This document shows, in pieces, positions 1-11,899 of a stretch of DNA of 64,000 nt; within the stretch, counting starts at the first letter, position 1, and each line of letters opens with the position of its first letter. The stretch is taken from the NCBI GenBank assembly GCA_903863195.1, contig CAIPAY010000182.1, forward strand, positions 1-64,000, given 5' to 3'. The translations under genes were made by a program, and so were the position numbers. A model generated the notes under the pieces. It was not told the DNA's origin, did not search any database, and worked only from the letters and a program-made list of their open reading frames with translations. This stretch comes from an uncultured Holophagaceae bacterium. GTDB lineage: Bacteria; Acidobacteriota; Holophagae; Holophagales; Holophagaceae.

Positions 1-308
1 ATGGCCTTCAGGGCCTCGGTGCGCTGGCCGCCCCGCAGCCAGGCGACGGCGATGAGGCGGTGGACGTCGGCGTCCTTGGGGCTCTCGAGGCGGGCCGCCT
101 GAAAGCACTCCTCAGCCTTGGCCCGCTCGCCCGCCACCAGGAAGGCCCGCCCATACTCGGCGAGCATCTTGGCGTCCTTGGGGCGCAGCAGGCGGGCGCG
201 GTCCGCGCAGGCGGCGGCGAGCTGCTTGGGGTCGCCCCGGAAGGCGGCCTCATCCAAGGCCTGGGAGAGGAGGGGGAGGGCCAGCAGGCAGCAGGCAAGC
301 AGTCGCAT
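1..308 (-). CDS. TPR-like secreted protein, N-terminal part (truncated by window edge)
   Basis: Minus-strand frame from ATG at 308: MRLLACCLLALPLLSQALDEAAFRGDPKQLAAACADRARLLRPKDAKMLAEYGRAFLVAGERAKAEECFQAARLESPKDADVHRLIAVAW. Signal peptide plus TPR-like helices, open to the window edge. Confidence 0.6.
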   Translation of the reverse strand, partial: MRLLACCLLALPLLSQALDEAAFRGDPKQLAAACADRARLLRPKDAKMLAEYGRAFLVAGERAKAEECFQAARLESPKDADVHRLIAVAWLRGGQRTEALKA

Positions 309-357
309 GGGAACTCCAGAAAGGGGTTCCCGCATCCTACCGCCTGTGCCACATGGC

Positions 358-1896
358 CTAAAGGGGGATATTCCCGTGCTTCTTGGGCGGCATGCTGTCG
401 CGCTTGGTCTCCAGGAAGGCCAGGGCCTTCACCAGCTTCATGCGGGTCTCGCGGGGGAGGATGACCTCGTCCACGAAGCCGAACTCGGCGGCGATGTAAG
501 GATTGGCGAACTTCTCGTTGTAGTCGGCCACCAGCTCCGCCTTCTTGACGGCGGGATCCGGCGCGCTGGCAATGGCCTTGCCGTGGAGGACGTTCATGGC
601 GCCTTCGGCGCCCATGACGGCGATCTCGGCCGTGGGGTATGCGAAGTTGAAGTCCGTCCGGATGTGCTTGCTGGCCATGACGCAGTAGGCTCCGCCGTAG
701 GCCTTGCGGGTGATGACGGTGATCTTGGGCACCGTGGCCTCGCAGAAGGCGAAGAGCAGCTTGGCCCCGTGGCGGATGATGCCGCCGTGCTCCTGGGTGA
801 CGCCCGGCAGGAAGCCCGGCACATCCTCGAAGGTGATGAGCGGGATGTTGAAGGCGTCGCAGAAGCGCACGAAGCGGGCGCCCTTCTCGCTGGAGGCGAT
901 GTCCAGCACGCCGGCGTAGAAGGCCGGCTGATTGGCGACGATGCCGATGCTGCGGCCCTCGATGCGGGCGAAGCCCACCACCAGGTTGGGCGCGAAGGCT
1001 TCGTGCACCTCGAAGAAGTGGGCGTCGTCCACCACGCCGCGGATGATGTCGCGGATGTCGTAGGGCTTGCTGGGATCGTCCGGCACGATCTTGTCGAGGT
1101 CGGGGTTCTCCAGGGGCATCTGGGCCTTGGAGGCCCGGCGGGGGGCCTCGCCCAGGTTGTTGCTGGGCAGGAAGGAGAGCAGCTCCCGGGTGTGGGCCAG
1201 GGCCGCCAGGTCGCTGGCGGTGACGAAGTGGGCTACGCCGCTCTTGGCGGAGTGCGTGTGGGCGCCGCCCAGCTCCTCCTTGGTGACCTCTTCATGGGTG
1301 ACGGCCTTGATGACGTCCGGGCCGGTCACGAACATGTAGCTGGTGCCCTTCACCATGGTGATGAAGTCGGTGATGGCGGGGCTGTAGACCGCGCCGCCGG
1401 CGCAGGGGCCCATGATGAGGCTGATCTGGGGGATCACGCCGCTGGCCAGGGTGTTGCGCAGGAAGATGTCCGCGTAGCCGCCCAGGGAGACCACGCCCTC
1501 CTGGATGCGGGCGCCGCCGCTGTCGTTGAGGCCGACGACCGGGCAGCCCACCTTCATGGCCAGGTCCATGACCTTGCAGATCTTCTTGGCGTAGGCCTCA
1601 CTGAGGGAGCCGCCGAACACGGTGAAGTCCTGGGCGAAGATGGCCACCGGGCGGCCGTCCACGCGGCCGAAGCCCGTGATCACGCCGTCGCCGGGGATCT
1701 TCTCCACGCCTTCGGTGCGGTGCACCATCAGGGCGTCCATCTCCTCGAAGGAGCCCTCGTCGAGGAAGGCCGCCACACGCTCGCGGGCCGTCAGCTTGCC
1801 ACCCTCGTGCTGCTTCTTGGTCCGGACCTCGCCGCCCCCGGCCAGGGCCTGGGCGTGCTTGGCTTTCAGTGTCTCGATCTTTTTCTCGAGCGTCAT
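358..1896 (-). CDS. Acyl-CoA (propionyl/methylmalonyl-CoA) carboxylase, carboxyltransferase beta subunit
   Basis: 512 aa; carboxyltransferase motifs such as [61 protein letters not shown] and [15 protein letters not shown]. Confidence 0.95.
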   Translation of the reverse strand: MTLEKKIETLKAKHAQALAGGGEVRTKKQHEGGKLTARERVAAFLDEGSFEEMDALMVHRTEGVEKIPGDGVITGFGRVDGRPVAIFAQDFTVFGGSLSEAYAKKICKVMDLAMKVGCPVVGLNDSGGARIQEGVVSLGGYADIFLRNTLASGVIPQISLIMGPCAGGAVYSPAITDFITMVKGTSYMFVTGPDVIKAVTHEEVTKEELGGAHTHSAKSGVAHFVTASDLAALAHTRELLSFLPSNNLGEAPRRASKAQMPLENPDLDKIVPDDPSKPYDIRDIIRGVVDDAHFFEVHEAFAPNLVVGFARIEGRSIGIVANQPAFYAGVLDIASSEKGARFVRFCDAFNIPLITFEDVPGFLPGVTQEHGGIIRHGAKLLFAFCEATVPKITVITRKAYGGAYCVMASKHIRTDFNFAYPTAEIAVMGAEGAMNVLHGKAIASAPDPAVKKAELVADYNEKFANPYIAAEFGFVDEVILPRETRMKLVKALAFLETKRDSMPPKKHGNIPL

Positions 1897-2015
1897 GAGG
1901 GAGCTCCCGATGGTGAAAAAGGCTGTCGAATAAAGGGGTTCGCCAACCAGTTTAACCAGACCTCCGGCGGGCCGGGCAGCGGAGTGTGACGGGGCACCCT
2001 CCGGGGTCCGCCAAC

Positions 2016-3875
<1,860 letters not shown>

Positions 3876-3990
3876 GGACAGCACCTCGGGGCCCGGCACC
3901 GGGCAGGGGCCATGGTACTGAGATCACCGGAGAACCTGGTCACGAATGAACCTGGGGGGCGGTTGTCTTTACGATTCGTATAGCCTGGCC

Positions 3991-4638
3991 CTAGCGCCCA
4001 CTCTTCCGCCAATCGGCCAGGAAGCCCTCGACGCCCTTGTCGGTGAGGGGGTGTTTCAGCATCTGGTCGAAGACCTTGGTGGGGATGGTGGCCACGTGGG
4101 CCCCGGCCAGGGCGGACTCGGTGACGTGCCGCGGGCTGCGGATGCTGGCGGCCAGGCACTGGGTGTCGAAGCCGTAGTTCTCGAAGATGGCGCAGATCTC
4201 GCGGATCAGCTCCATGCCGTCGAGGTTGATGTCGTCCAGGCGACCCACGAAGGGCGAGACGTAGGTGGCGCCGGCCTTGGCGGCCATGAGGGCCTGGGTC
4301 GAGCTGAAGCAGAGGGTGACGTTGGTGTGGATGCCTTCAGCCGTGAGGGCCTTGCAGGCCTTGAGTCCCTCGGCGATGAGGGGCAGCTTCACCACGACGT
4401 TCTTGTGGATCTTGGCCAGGCGGCGGCCCTCCTCGATCATGCCGGGGGCCTCCAGGCCAATGACCTCGGCGCTGATGGGGCCGTCCACGATGGCGCAGAT
4501 CTCGGCGATGATCTGCTCGAAGGGCTTGCCTGTCTCCTTGGCGATGAGGCTGGGGTTGGTGGTCACCCCATCCAGGACGCCGAGCGCGTTGATGCGCTTG
4601 ATCTCGTCGATGTTGGCGGTATCGATAAAAAAGCGCAT
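3991..4638 (-). CDS. fsa: Transaldolase / fructose-6-phosphate aldolase family protein
   Basis: 215 aa; [37 protein letters not shown] and [18 protein letters not shown] are diagnostic for the small transaldolase/FSA family. Confidence 0.93.
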   Translation of the reverse strand: MRFFIDTANIDEIKRINALGVLDGVTTNPSLIAKETGKPFEQIIAEICAIVDGPISAEVIGLEAPGMIEEGRRLAKIHKNVVVKLPLIAEGLKACKALTAEGIHTNVTLCFSSTQALMAAKAGATYVSPFVGRLDDINLDGMELIREICAIFENYGFDTQCLAASIRSPRHVTESALAGAHVATIPTKVFDQMLKHPLTDKGVEGFLADWRKSGR

Positions 4639-4715
4639 GGGGGCTCCAGTCGGAACCCAGGATACCAGGGGGCGCGGGAACCCTCGCCGCGATACGCTGG
4701 GAGCGGAGCCGACCC

Positions 4716-5396
4716 ATGCCGAACCCCGAGATCAAGGTCCTGGACAAAGGCTTCGTGCGCCTCATCGACCACATGGGGTCCGACCTCAGCGTGGTCAACG
4801 CGGCCCGGGTCTCCTTCGGCAAGACCAAGGAGGCCTTCGAGGACTCGGACGCCAAGCTGGTGGACTACCTGGCGGAGCACGAGCACACCTCCCCCTTCCG
4901 GCACACGGCGCTGACCCTCCACGTGAAGGCGCCGATCTTCGTCTTCCGGCAGTGGATGAAGCACCGCATCGGCTCGGAATTCAACGAGATCTCCGGCCGG
5001 TACGTCGAGTTCCCCGAGGACGAATACTTCGTGCCCGCGGCCTTCCGGCGGCAGGCGAAGGTGAACAAGCAGGGCAGCGAGGGCAGCATCGACGAGGCGC
5101 ACCGCGAGCGGGCCATGGCCAGCTACCTGGAGAGCTGCCGCGGCGCCGTGGCCCACTACAAGGAGCTGCTGGCCCTGGGGGTCTGCCGCGAGCAGGCCCG
5201 CTGCGTGCTGCCCCTGGGCCTCTACTCGGAGGTCTACTGGACCGTGAGCCTCCAGGCCGTGGCCCACTTCATCCGCCTGCGGGCCGACGGCCATGCCCAG
5301 TGGGAGATCCAGCAGTATGCCGCCGCGGTGCGCGAGCTGGTGGAGCCGCTCTATCCCGTGGGCCTCAAGGCCCTGCTGGCCTCCGGCAAGGGCTGA
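4716..5396 (+). CDS. thyX: FAD-dependent thymidylate synthase ThyX
   Basis: ThyX motif [19 protein letters not shown] (RHRxxSxNExSxRY-like). Confidence 0.95.
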   Translation: MPNPEIKVLDKGFVRLIDHMGSDLSVVNAARVSFGKTKEAFEDSDAKLVDYLAEHEHTSPFRHTALTLHVKAPIFVFRQWMKHRIGSEFNEISGRYVEFPEDEYFVPAAFRRQAKVNKQGSEGSIDEAHRERAMASYLESCRGAVAHYKELLALGVCREQARCVLPLGLYSEVYWTVSLQAVAHFIRLRADGHAQWEIQQYAAAVRELVEPLYPVGLKALLASGKG

Positions 5397-5408
5397 ACTG
5401 GTCCCGGT

Positions 5409-7847
5409 TCAGCGGAACAGCCAGCTGACCTTGGCCTGGATCACGTCATCCGAGGGCAGGTGCCGGAGGAGGGTCAGGTCTGTATAGGCCGCGAGGCTGG
5501 CCCGGTCGTTGATGAGGTCGTTCGTGCTCGCGCCGTGGGTGAAGACGAGGAAGAAGGTCGAGCCGGGCTGGAACTCCCAGCGGGTGATGAGGTTCACGTT
5601 CCAGGTGCGGTAGCTGAAGGCCGTCTGCGGCGTCGTGCCGGCGGGCTGGTCTGGGGGCAGGCCCGCATCCAGCGTGAGGTCGTTGACGTAGTGCTTCAGG
5701 TCGCGATAGTTCCAGTTGGCCGCCAGCCACTGGCTCAGCAGCTGCAGGGACAGCTGCGGGGTGAAGGCGTAGGCCAGCCGTAGGGTCTGGTTCAGCTGGT
5801 TCAGCTGCCGGAGGCCGACGATGGGCGTGGCCACGGGGGTCTCCAGCCACTTCTGCTCGCCCGTCTCGCAGGTCACCACGGTGGACAGCTGGAGTTCCAG
5901 GGCGGACGTGGGCTTCAGCACCAGCAGCTGGGAGGTGTTGGTGGTCGGCCCGCCCTCGGCCCAGGAACGGCTGCTGGCCAGGCGGAGATACCAGGGCTGG
6001 TTGGCCGGGGTGTCGAAGCCCAGGCTGGCGTAGGGCACCGAGGGCCGGGCGAGGTATTTCTTCACGGGGTCGGCGTAGGTCCGCAGCTCCCGGTCATCCT
6101 CGACGGCCCGGTTCACACCGGTCCCGGCCCAGAGGGAGACGAAGTTGGTGAAGTCCGTCCGCGCGGAGCCGTTGAAGTTGCGCAGGAAGGTGCGCCCCGC
6201 CTGGTCCCGGGCCGCGGTGTGGCTGGCGCCCAGGCTCCAGTTCCGCAGCACCCCCCAGGTCTGGTCCCAGGTGCGGGAGAGCGCCGCATAGAGGCGCTGG
6301 TCATCGGAGCGGGCCAGGTAGCCCAGGTCGTTGGGGTTGTAGGTCCGGCCCGTGTTGATGGCCTGGGACTCGAAGCTCCAGCCCCCCCGCCACTCCTGGT
6401 GGTAGCGCAGGCGGGCCCGCCAGCCCTGCTCCTGGGCGTCCCGGGGGCCGGCCTGGCTGCGGCTGAGGGTGCCCTCCACCAGCCCGCTCTGGTCGGCGGT
6501 CTGGTAGGCGCCGTCCACGGCATGGACCTGGGCCAGGCGGCCATTGAGCCCGCCCTGGTGCATGCCCGAGGCGAAGCCGCCCACGTAGCTGCCCCGGTCG
6601 TCCAGCAGCTGCTGGACCCGCAGCACGCCGTAGTTGGTGAGGGGCGAGAGCTCGCGCCTGAAGCGAGTTCCCGCAGCATCCTGGAGCACGGCCTGGGCCG
6701 GCTCCACGCTGGCCCCGAGCAGGCCGACGTTGGTGCCGTTGCTGTATTTGGCGGTGTATTTCGCGGCGGCGGTGATGTCGGTGGCGTTGGGGCGGTCCAC
6801 CAGGCTCTCCCCGGCGTTCAGGGTGGGGTCCGCCACCCCGCGGCCGATGCGCCGGCTGTAGAAGAGGTCCGGTCCCGCCACGCGGAAGAGGTCCATGCCC
6901 TCCAGGAAGAAGGGGCGCTTCTCCGGGAAGAAGGTCTCCACCGTGCCCAGGTTCAGCACCGCCTGGTCCACCTCCACCTGGCCGAAATCCGGCCGGACGG
7001 AGAGGTCCATCTGGGCGTGGGAGCTGAGTCCCCACCGGGCGTCCACGCCGGGGCGCAAGTCCCCGTGGCGGTCGTCGTAGCCGCGGGCGGTCTCGAACTT
7101 CCGCGCGGCGGAGAGGTAGGGGACGACCTCCTGGCGGGGCTGCGGCTCCAGGCCCTCGAGCCCCCGGAGCTCGGGGAAGTGGCTCACGAAGCCGCTCCCG
7201 CCGCGGGGCACCACCATCCAGCGGCTGGACTCGCGGGTGACCCCCTGGTCCACCCGGCCGAAGTTGATGCCCCAGGTCTGGGGGCCCTTGCCCGGCTTGA
7301 AGCGCAGGAGCGACAGGGGGATCTTCAGCTCCGCGGTCCAGCCGTCGGCGTCCACGCTGACCGCGCTCTCCCAGACGCCGTCCCAGCTGGCGTTGTAGGT
7401 GGCGTTGTTGTAGATGATCTGGTCCTTCTGCACCCCCGCGGCGTTCACCTCGAAGACCAGGGCGGTGCGGCGGTCGTGGTTGGAGTCGATGGCCACACTG
7501 AACCAGTCGCTCAGGCTCTCCTGGTCCCGTCGGTGGAGCCGCTGCACCACGGTGGCCTCGCCGTGGTCCAGGACCCGGTCGTGGTGCATCCGGGCGCCGA
7601 CATAGAGGAACCGCGCATCGTAGAGGACCCGGACCTCGGTGCGCTGGAGGGCGGGCACGCCCCGCTGCGGCCACTCCTGGGTGAACTCCGTGGCGACGGG
7701 GGCCCTGGCCCAGGCCGCCTCCTCCAGCCGGCCGTCCAGGCGGATGACCATGGCGGCGGGCTGGGCCTGGAGACTGGACCCCGGCCCCGTCGCAGCCGGG
7801 GCTGGTCCTGAGCACAGGAGGTAGGGCAGCAGGAAGGCGGCGCGCAT
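5409..7847 (-). CDS. Carbohydrate-binding family 9-like / DUF5916 outer-membrane beta-barrel protein
   Basis: From ATG 7847 a signal peptide, then IRLDGRLEEAAWARAPVATEFTQEWPQRG...TEVRVLYDARFLYVGARMHH (CBM9-like) and a long barrel ending in SWLFR. The ORF extension to 8300 overlaps the divergent gene and is not credible. Confidence 0.8.
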   Translation of the reverse strand: MRAAFLLPYLLCSGPAPAATGPGSSLQAQPAAMVIRLDGRLEEAAWARAPVATEFTQEWPQRGVPALQRTEVRVLYDARFLYVGARMHHDRVLDHGEATVVQRLHRRDQESLSDWFSVAIDSNHDRRTALVFEVNAAGVQKDQIIYNNATYNASWDGVWESAVSVDADGWTAELKIPLSLLRFKPGKGPQTWGINFGRVDQGVTRESSRWMVVPRGGSGFVSHFPELRGLEGLEPQPRQEVVPYLSAARKFETARGYDDRHGDLRPGVDARWGLSSHAQMDLSVRPDFGQVEVDQAVLNLGTVETFFPEKRPFFLEGMDLFRVAGPDLFYSRRIGRGVADPTLNAGESLVDRPNATDITAAAKYTAKYSNGTNVGLLGASVEPAQAVLQDAAGTRFRRELSPLTNYGVLRVQQLLDDRGSYVGGFASGMHQGGLNGRLAQVHAVDGAYQTADQSGLVEGTLSRSQAGPRDAQEQGWRARLRYHQEWRGGWSFESQAINTGRTYNPNDLGYLARSDDQRLYAALSRTWDQTWGVLRNWSLGASHTAARDQAGRTFLRNFNGSARTDFTNFVSLWAGTGVNRAVEDDRELRTYADPVKKYLARPSVPYASLGFDTPANQPWYLRLASSRSWAEGGPTTNTSQLLVLKPTSALELQLSTVVTCETGEQKWLETPVATPIVGLRQLNQLNQTLRLAYAFTPQLSLQLLSQWLAANWNYRDLKHYVNDLTLDAGLPPDQPAGTTPQTAFSYRTWNVNLITRWEFQPGSTFFLVFTHGASTNDLINDRASLAAYTDLTLLRHLPSDDVIQAKVSWLFR

Positions 7848-7952
7848 GGGACTCCTCGCCCATGGTGCCACACCACGCGAGGTATCATGGAGCCGTGGTC
7901 GCCGCCTTGTGCCCGTCGGCACAGCGCCGGTCATGGGTTTCCAGGAGTCCTC

Positions 7953-8435
7953 ATGCGCATGCTGCTCGCCCTGCTCCTGTCCCTGCCGCTGCTGGCCGGG
8001 GGCGGGGGAACCGTCACCTTCAAGCAGACCTCTTTCCTGTCTGAGGTCGCGGCCACAGAGCCGGAAAAGGCGAAGGGCCTGATGTACCGGCAGAGCCTGG
8101 CGAAGGACCGCTGCATGTTCTTCGTCTACCCGGCGGACGGCGACCACGCCATCTGGATGAAGAACTGCCTCATCGCCCTCGACGTGGCCTGGGTCGACGC
8201 CGAGGGCCGGGTGGTGGAGACCGTCGAGCACATACCCCCCTGCAGCCCCATGCGCGGCGACGACTGCCCCACCTATGGCGGCTCCGTGCCGGCCCGGCAC
8301 TTCATCGAGTTCGCGGCGGGGACCTTCAAGCGCCTGGGCCTGAAGAAGGGCGACCGCCTGGGCTGGGAGCTCACCCTGGACGACGGCCGCGTCGTGCGCG
8401 GCGGCGTGCCCGCGGCGAAGGCCCGGAAGAAGTAA
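7953..8435 (+). CDS. DUF192 family secreted protein
   Basis: MRMLLALLLSLPLLAGGGG signal peptide; EKAKGLMYRQSLAKDRCMFFVYPADGDHAIWMKNCLIALDVAWVDAEG is the DUF192 core. Confidence 0.9.
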   Translation: MRMLLALLLSLPLLAGGGGTVTFKQTSFLSEVAATEPEKAKGLMYRQSLAKDRCMFFVYPADGDHAIWMKNCLIALDVAWVDAEGRVVETVEHIPPCSPMRGDDCPTYGGSVPARHFIEFAAGTFKRLGLKKGDRLGWELTLDDGRVVRGGVPAAKARKK

Positions 8436-8457
8436 CCGGACCCCGGCCGCGAGCGTG

Positions 8458-8491
8458 AGACTCGTCAGTTGGTTTGACTGCGAGTCTTTTG
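8458..8491 (+). terminator. Probable intrinsic terminator downstream of the DUF192 gene
   Basis: AGACTCG (8458-8464) and CGAGTCT (8481-8487) form an inverted repeat followed by a T-tract (CGAGTCTTTTG), 22 nt after the stop codon. Confidence 0.5.
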
Positions 8492-8698
8492 CTCTCGTTT
8501 CTTAAGCTCCGCCCGGTAGCCCATCAGTCCCAAGAAGCCACCCATGAAGCCCGATAAAACGCCGCTCATGCCATTGCCCACGGCATTCTGCAGCACGGAG
8601 TGGGGCACGGGGAAGACAAAGTAATTCATCAAGAAACTCATCGCAAAGCCACCCAGCGCACCGATGATTCCCTGTTTGAGTGCATCCTTCAAGGTCAC
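8465..8698 (-). CDS. Small membrane protein of unknown function
   Basis: (V)TLKDALKQGIIGALGGFAMSFLMNYFVFPVPHSVLQNAVGNGMSGVLSGFMGGFLGLMGYRAELKKREQKTRSQTN. SD-like GGAGGGGG precedes GTG (8698) or TTG (8692) starts; two hydrophobic segments. Confidence 0.5.
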   Translation of the reverse strand: MTLKDALKQGIIGALGGFAMSFLMNYFVFPVPHSVLQNAVGNGMSGVLSGFMGGFLGLMGYRAELKKREQKTRSQTN

Positions 8699-8775
8699 CC
8701 CCTCCTGTTGCTGCCACCGGGGTCCACCGCGATGGCTTGGCACATCCAGGAACTCCTGCCGTGCCGGTTGTAAAG

Positions 8776-9378
8776 CTAGAAAGTCCGGGCGAGCCCCCGG
8801 CTCTTGCGGATGCCCTCGCTGAGGATTGCTTCCGCATCCTGGCCGACGATGTCGAGCAGCTCCGCCGAGAGCGTCTGATAGTTGGTGATGCCGAGGAAAC
8901 CGAAGATGGTCCGGAGATAGCGGTCCCCCATTTCCATGTCGGCAAAGGGGCCATCGGAATACCCACCGCCCCGGGAGGTGATGTTGATGGCCTGCTTGCC
9001 CAGGCAGAGCCCGACCGGTCCCTGTGCGGTGTATTTGAAGGTCACGTTGGCCACACAGATGTAGTCGATGTAGGCCTTCAGGATCGCCGGGATGCCGAGG
9101 TTCCACAGGGGCTCGGAGAGGACGTACTTGTCGGCCTCCAGGAACTGGTAGGCGTATTTCAGCACCGGATGCTCACGGCCCTCCCCCGGCTGGGGATGGT
9201 GCAGGTCGGCGCCCCCCGGCCTCAGGAAGTCGATCCCCTCCTGGTAGAGGTCCAGGGTGATGATCTCGTCCTCGGGGTTCTGCTCGCGGTAGGCCGCGAT
9301 GAAGGCGTCTGAAAGCCGGGTTGTTCTCGATGCATCCGCAGGTTTGATGCTCGCCTTGATGTAGAGGACCTTGCTCAT
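8776..9378 (-). CDS. azoR: FMN-dependent NADH-azoreductase
   Basis: MSKVLYIKASIKPADASRTTRLSDAFIAAYREQNPEDEIITLDLYQEGIDFLRP and GLCLGKQAINITSRGGGYSDGPFADMEMGDRYLRTIFGFLGI are AzoR family features. Confidence 0.9.
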   Translation of the reverse strand: MSKVLYIKASIKPADASRTTRLSDAFIAAYREQNPEDEIITLDLYQEGIDFLRPGGADLHHPQPGEGREHPVLKYAYQFLEADKYVLSEPLWNLGIPAILKAYIDYICVANVTFKYTAQGPVGLCLGKQAINITSRGGGYSDGPFADMEMGDRYLRTIFGFLGITNYQTLSAELLDIVGQDAEAILSEGIRKSRGLARTF

Positions 9379-9462
9379 CGTGGGTGTTCCTTTCCAGGCT
9401 GCCGACGCTGCGGCGGTGGGGGCATCTCCCTTTGGCGGGAAGCAGCTTCAGGTTCTTGTCTG

Positions 9463-10368
9463 TCAGAGACGGCACTGCCCTGTTGTGACATCGCAGGCCA
9501 GCGGGGACGGGGCCCTTTTGAGGAAGGAGCCGTTGCCTGCGGGGACTTGCTGCAAACGACCCGACACCACAAGGGTCTGGACGATGACTTCCCTCTGGGT
9601 GGGGGTCAGGCCAAAGACCATCTCAATCTCGATCGGAGCGACCAGGCCATGCCGGGCGATGAACGCGAGGACCGCTTCCGGAGAGGAATCGACCTGGCGT
9701 CTCGGAAGGTTCCCTGCGCTGAGCGAATCGATGACGGCCTGGAAACTCTCGAAGCGCTGGTAGCCCTGGAGCAGCACTTCGTGTCCTCCGAAACGCAGGA
9801 GAAAGGTGGGGAAGCCGCGGGCTCCGCACTGGCGCGTGAAGGTCTGGTCCTCGCGGAAGGCCCGTTCCGCAGAGCCATCCTCCAGGCTCCGGAGAAAGGT
9901 CGAAAGCTCCAGGCCCACCTCGCTCGCCAGCTCGATCAACACCTCACGCCGTCCTGTCTCCCGGGCTTCCGCCGCGGAGGCCTCTCGCATCCTCCGCAGG
10001 AATTGGGGAGCCCGGTCCGGGTCCGTGAGCTCAGCGGCCTTGAAGGCGATGTTCTGGGGATAGGTCGAGACTGTCTCGGCGGAGAACAGCCGGAACCCCT
10101 CGGTGCGCACAGGCATGCCGTGCTGGGCCGAGGCCTCCAGCCAGTGCTGAGCGATCTGCTGGTTGGACCGGTCCGGATCGCCGCCGATGTCGTTGGCGCG
10201 GTCGTAAAACGCCCGGATGTCCTCCACGAGACCGCCCATCACGTAGCGGACCTTCAGGTGGTCACCGTAGACGGCTTCCAGCTTGCGCAGGATGGGTTCG
10301 CTTCCCCAGCACCAGGTGCAGACAGGGTCCGTGAAGGCGATGAATTCCAGGACATCGGTGGCTGGCAT
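9463..10368 (-). CDS. DsbA-family (FrnE-like) thioredoxin-fold protein
   Basis: EFIAFTDPVCTWCWGSEPILRKLE (CxxC as CTWC), TFTRQCGARGFPTFLLRFGGHEVLLQGYQ. Confidence 0.85.
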   Translation of the reverse strand: MPATDVLEFIAFTDPVCTWCWGSEPILRKLEAVYGDHLKVRYVMGGLVEDIRAFYDRANDIGGDPDRSNQQIAQHWLEASAQHGMPVRTEGFRLFSAETVSTYPQNIAFKAAELTDPDRAPQFLRRMREASAAEARETGRREVLIELASEVGLELSTFLRSLEDGSAERAFREDQTFTRQCGARGFPTFLLRFGGHEVLLQGYQRFESFQAVIDSLSAGNLPRRQVDSSPEAVLAFIARHGLVAPIEIEMVFGLTPTQREVIVQTLVVSGRLQQVPAGNGSFLKRAPSPLACDVTTGQCRL

Positions 10369-10398
10369 GAGATGACTCCATAGCTTTCTTTGAGGAAG

Positions 10399-10419
10399 TT
10401 GATTTCTCAACGAAATCAA
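10399..10419. promoter_or_regulatory. Candidate operator: perfect inverted repeat TTGATTTC-TCAAC-GAAATCAA next to a minus-strand promoter
   Basis: 8-bp arms, 5-nt spacer. On the minus strand TTGACA (10447-10442), 17-nt spacer, GATTCT (10424-10419) sits immediately upstream of the repeat. Confidence 0.5.
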
Positions 10420-10668
10420 GAATCTTTGAATGGCTTTCTCTTGTCAAGCCACTATCTATTAGAAAGCAAACCATTGATTTCCAAAAAATATTTGTAACAT
10501 ATTTAATTATAATGTTTAAATTTGTTGATAATTCTTGCTCCCCGTTTTCTCGGCCCCGACTGGGGGTTCTCTGCCCCCCGTCTTGGGTTCAAAGGAAGCA
10601 ACTGTCGTGCGTTAAGCTTCTTTCTCTGGGCTAGTATCTGCTTGACCCACCCTGGCCGAGGCAGATCG

Positions 10669-11004
10669 ATGAACAGCCCCCAATCAGATCCCTGCGAGTT
10701 CTTCCGGACGACCATCGCGCTGCTGGCGAAGCCCTGGACGGGACACATCCTCTGGACCCTCCAGGAAGGGCCGCTGCGCTTCAACGAGTTGGCGACGCGG
10801 GTGACGGGCATCGGCGAAAAAGTCCTGTCGGCCCGGCTCAAGGAACTGGAAGCCCTGAACCTCCTGGTGAGGACGGTGCACCCAACGACACCCGTCCGGG
10901 TGGAGTACGGGCTGACGCCCAAGGGACGGGGATTCCAGGAGGTCGTTGATGCCGTCAACCGCTGGGGGGCACTGATCTCCCAGCCCGAGACTCCAGGCCG
11001 CTAG
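10669..11004 (+). CDS. HxlR-family winged-helix transcriptional regulator
   Basis: DPCEFFRTTIALLAKPWTGHILWTLQEGPLRFNELATRVTGIGEKVLSARLKELEALNLLVRTVHPTTPVRVEYGLTPKGRGF is HxlR-typical. Confidence 0.9.
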   Translation: MNSPQSDPCEFFRTTIALLAKPWTGHILWTLQEGPLRFNELATRVTGIGEKVLSARLKELEALNLLVRTVHPTTPVRVEYGLTPKGRGFQEVVDAVNRWGALISQPETPGR

Positions 11005-11777
11005 TCTTCCGACCTGCTGCTGTCCTTGCCCTTCCGGGCGGGGCGGGTGAGGGTGCGGAGGTGCTCGGGGGTGGGCGGCAATTCCGCCAGATCCACCGTG
11101 CTGAGGCGGTCGGCGAGCAGCTTCCAGACCCGGGCCTGGCGGGGCAGGCGCTCGGGCTGGATCACCTCGAAGCCCTGGGCGTAGCTCACGAAGGGCGGCA
11201 TCACCAGCGCGAAGCCGGTGTAGAGGAAGGCCGGCAGCCGCAGCCAGTCGGGCTCGCCCTGGGGGCCGGGGCTGGGCACGGCGAAGAGGGGATGTACGCC
11301 GCCATTGATCCAGAAGCCGTTGGACGGGTCGTGACGGGGATAGACGAAGATGCGGCGGCGGTGCATGAGGGTGAAGGGGCCCACGCGATGCTGCTCCACG
11401 GGCACGATGCCGGTGCCGTCCAGCGCGGGGCCGCTGCTGCGGTCCGGGTGGCCCACCACCTGGATGACCTTGCGGCCGCCCCCCTTGAGCTTGCGGAAGA
11501 TGGTGCGCAGCTCGTCGGCCTCTTCGCCTTCAACGGTGCCCTGGCTGGGCTTCAGGTCCCCCAGGAGGGCCACCTGCTCGGGGGCGTACTCGTCCAGGAG
11601 GCTGAAGACCCGCTCCCAGATCTCCATCTGGGGTGTGGCGGGCATGGGGTCGGGGCGGCGGCGGCGGGCGGCGCCCAGGCCGAAGAAGAGGTCCGAGAGC
11701 ACCAGGGTCTTGTGCCGGGGCAGCCACACGGCCCGACGGCTGTCGAGCACCACATCTTCGTTGAGCTGGACCTGCAC
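11001..11777 (-). CDS. Metallophosphoesterase (PdeM-like)
   Basis: LVLSDLFFGLGAARR, VALLGDLKPSQG, VVGHPD phosphoesterase motifs. Confidence 0.75.
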   Translation of the reverse strand: MQVQLNEDVVLDSRRAVWLPRHKTLVLSDLFFGLGAARRRRPDPMPATPQMEIWERVFSLLDEYAPEQVALLGDLKPSQGTVEGEEADELRTIFRKLKGGGRKVIQVVGHPDRSSGPALDGTGIVPVEQHRVGPFTLMHRRRIFVYPRHDPSNGFWINGGVHPLFAVPSPGPQGEPDWLRLPAFLYTGFALVMPPFVSYAQGFEVIQPERLPRQARVWKLLADRLSTVDLAELPPTPEHLRTLTRPARKGKDSSRSED

Positions 11778-11899
11778 AGGGGCCTCCGGACCTTCATTTG
11801 ACCATGAGGAGCCGCCGGCGCGGTCCCTGGTCGCGCCCAGCGGGAATTCCGAAAGACACGCCAGCCCGCACTGCGCCAGAATCCGGTGAGGGAGACCGC

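Noticed and set aside
118-1989. 623-aa plus-strand ORF and many other long antisense ORFs (e.g. 1986..3854, 6219..7811, 59766..62258)
   Set aside because: They lie opposite genes with clear conserved motifs and have Gly/Ala/His/Asp-rich composition typical of the antisense frame of high-GC genes.
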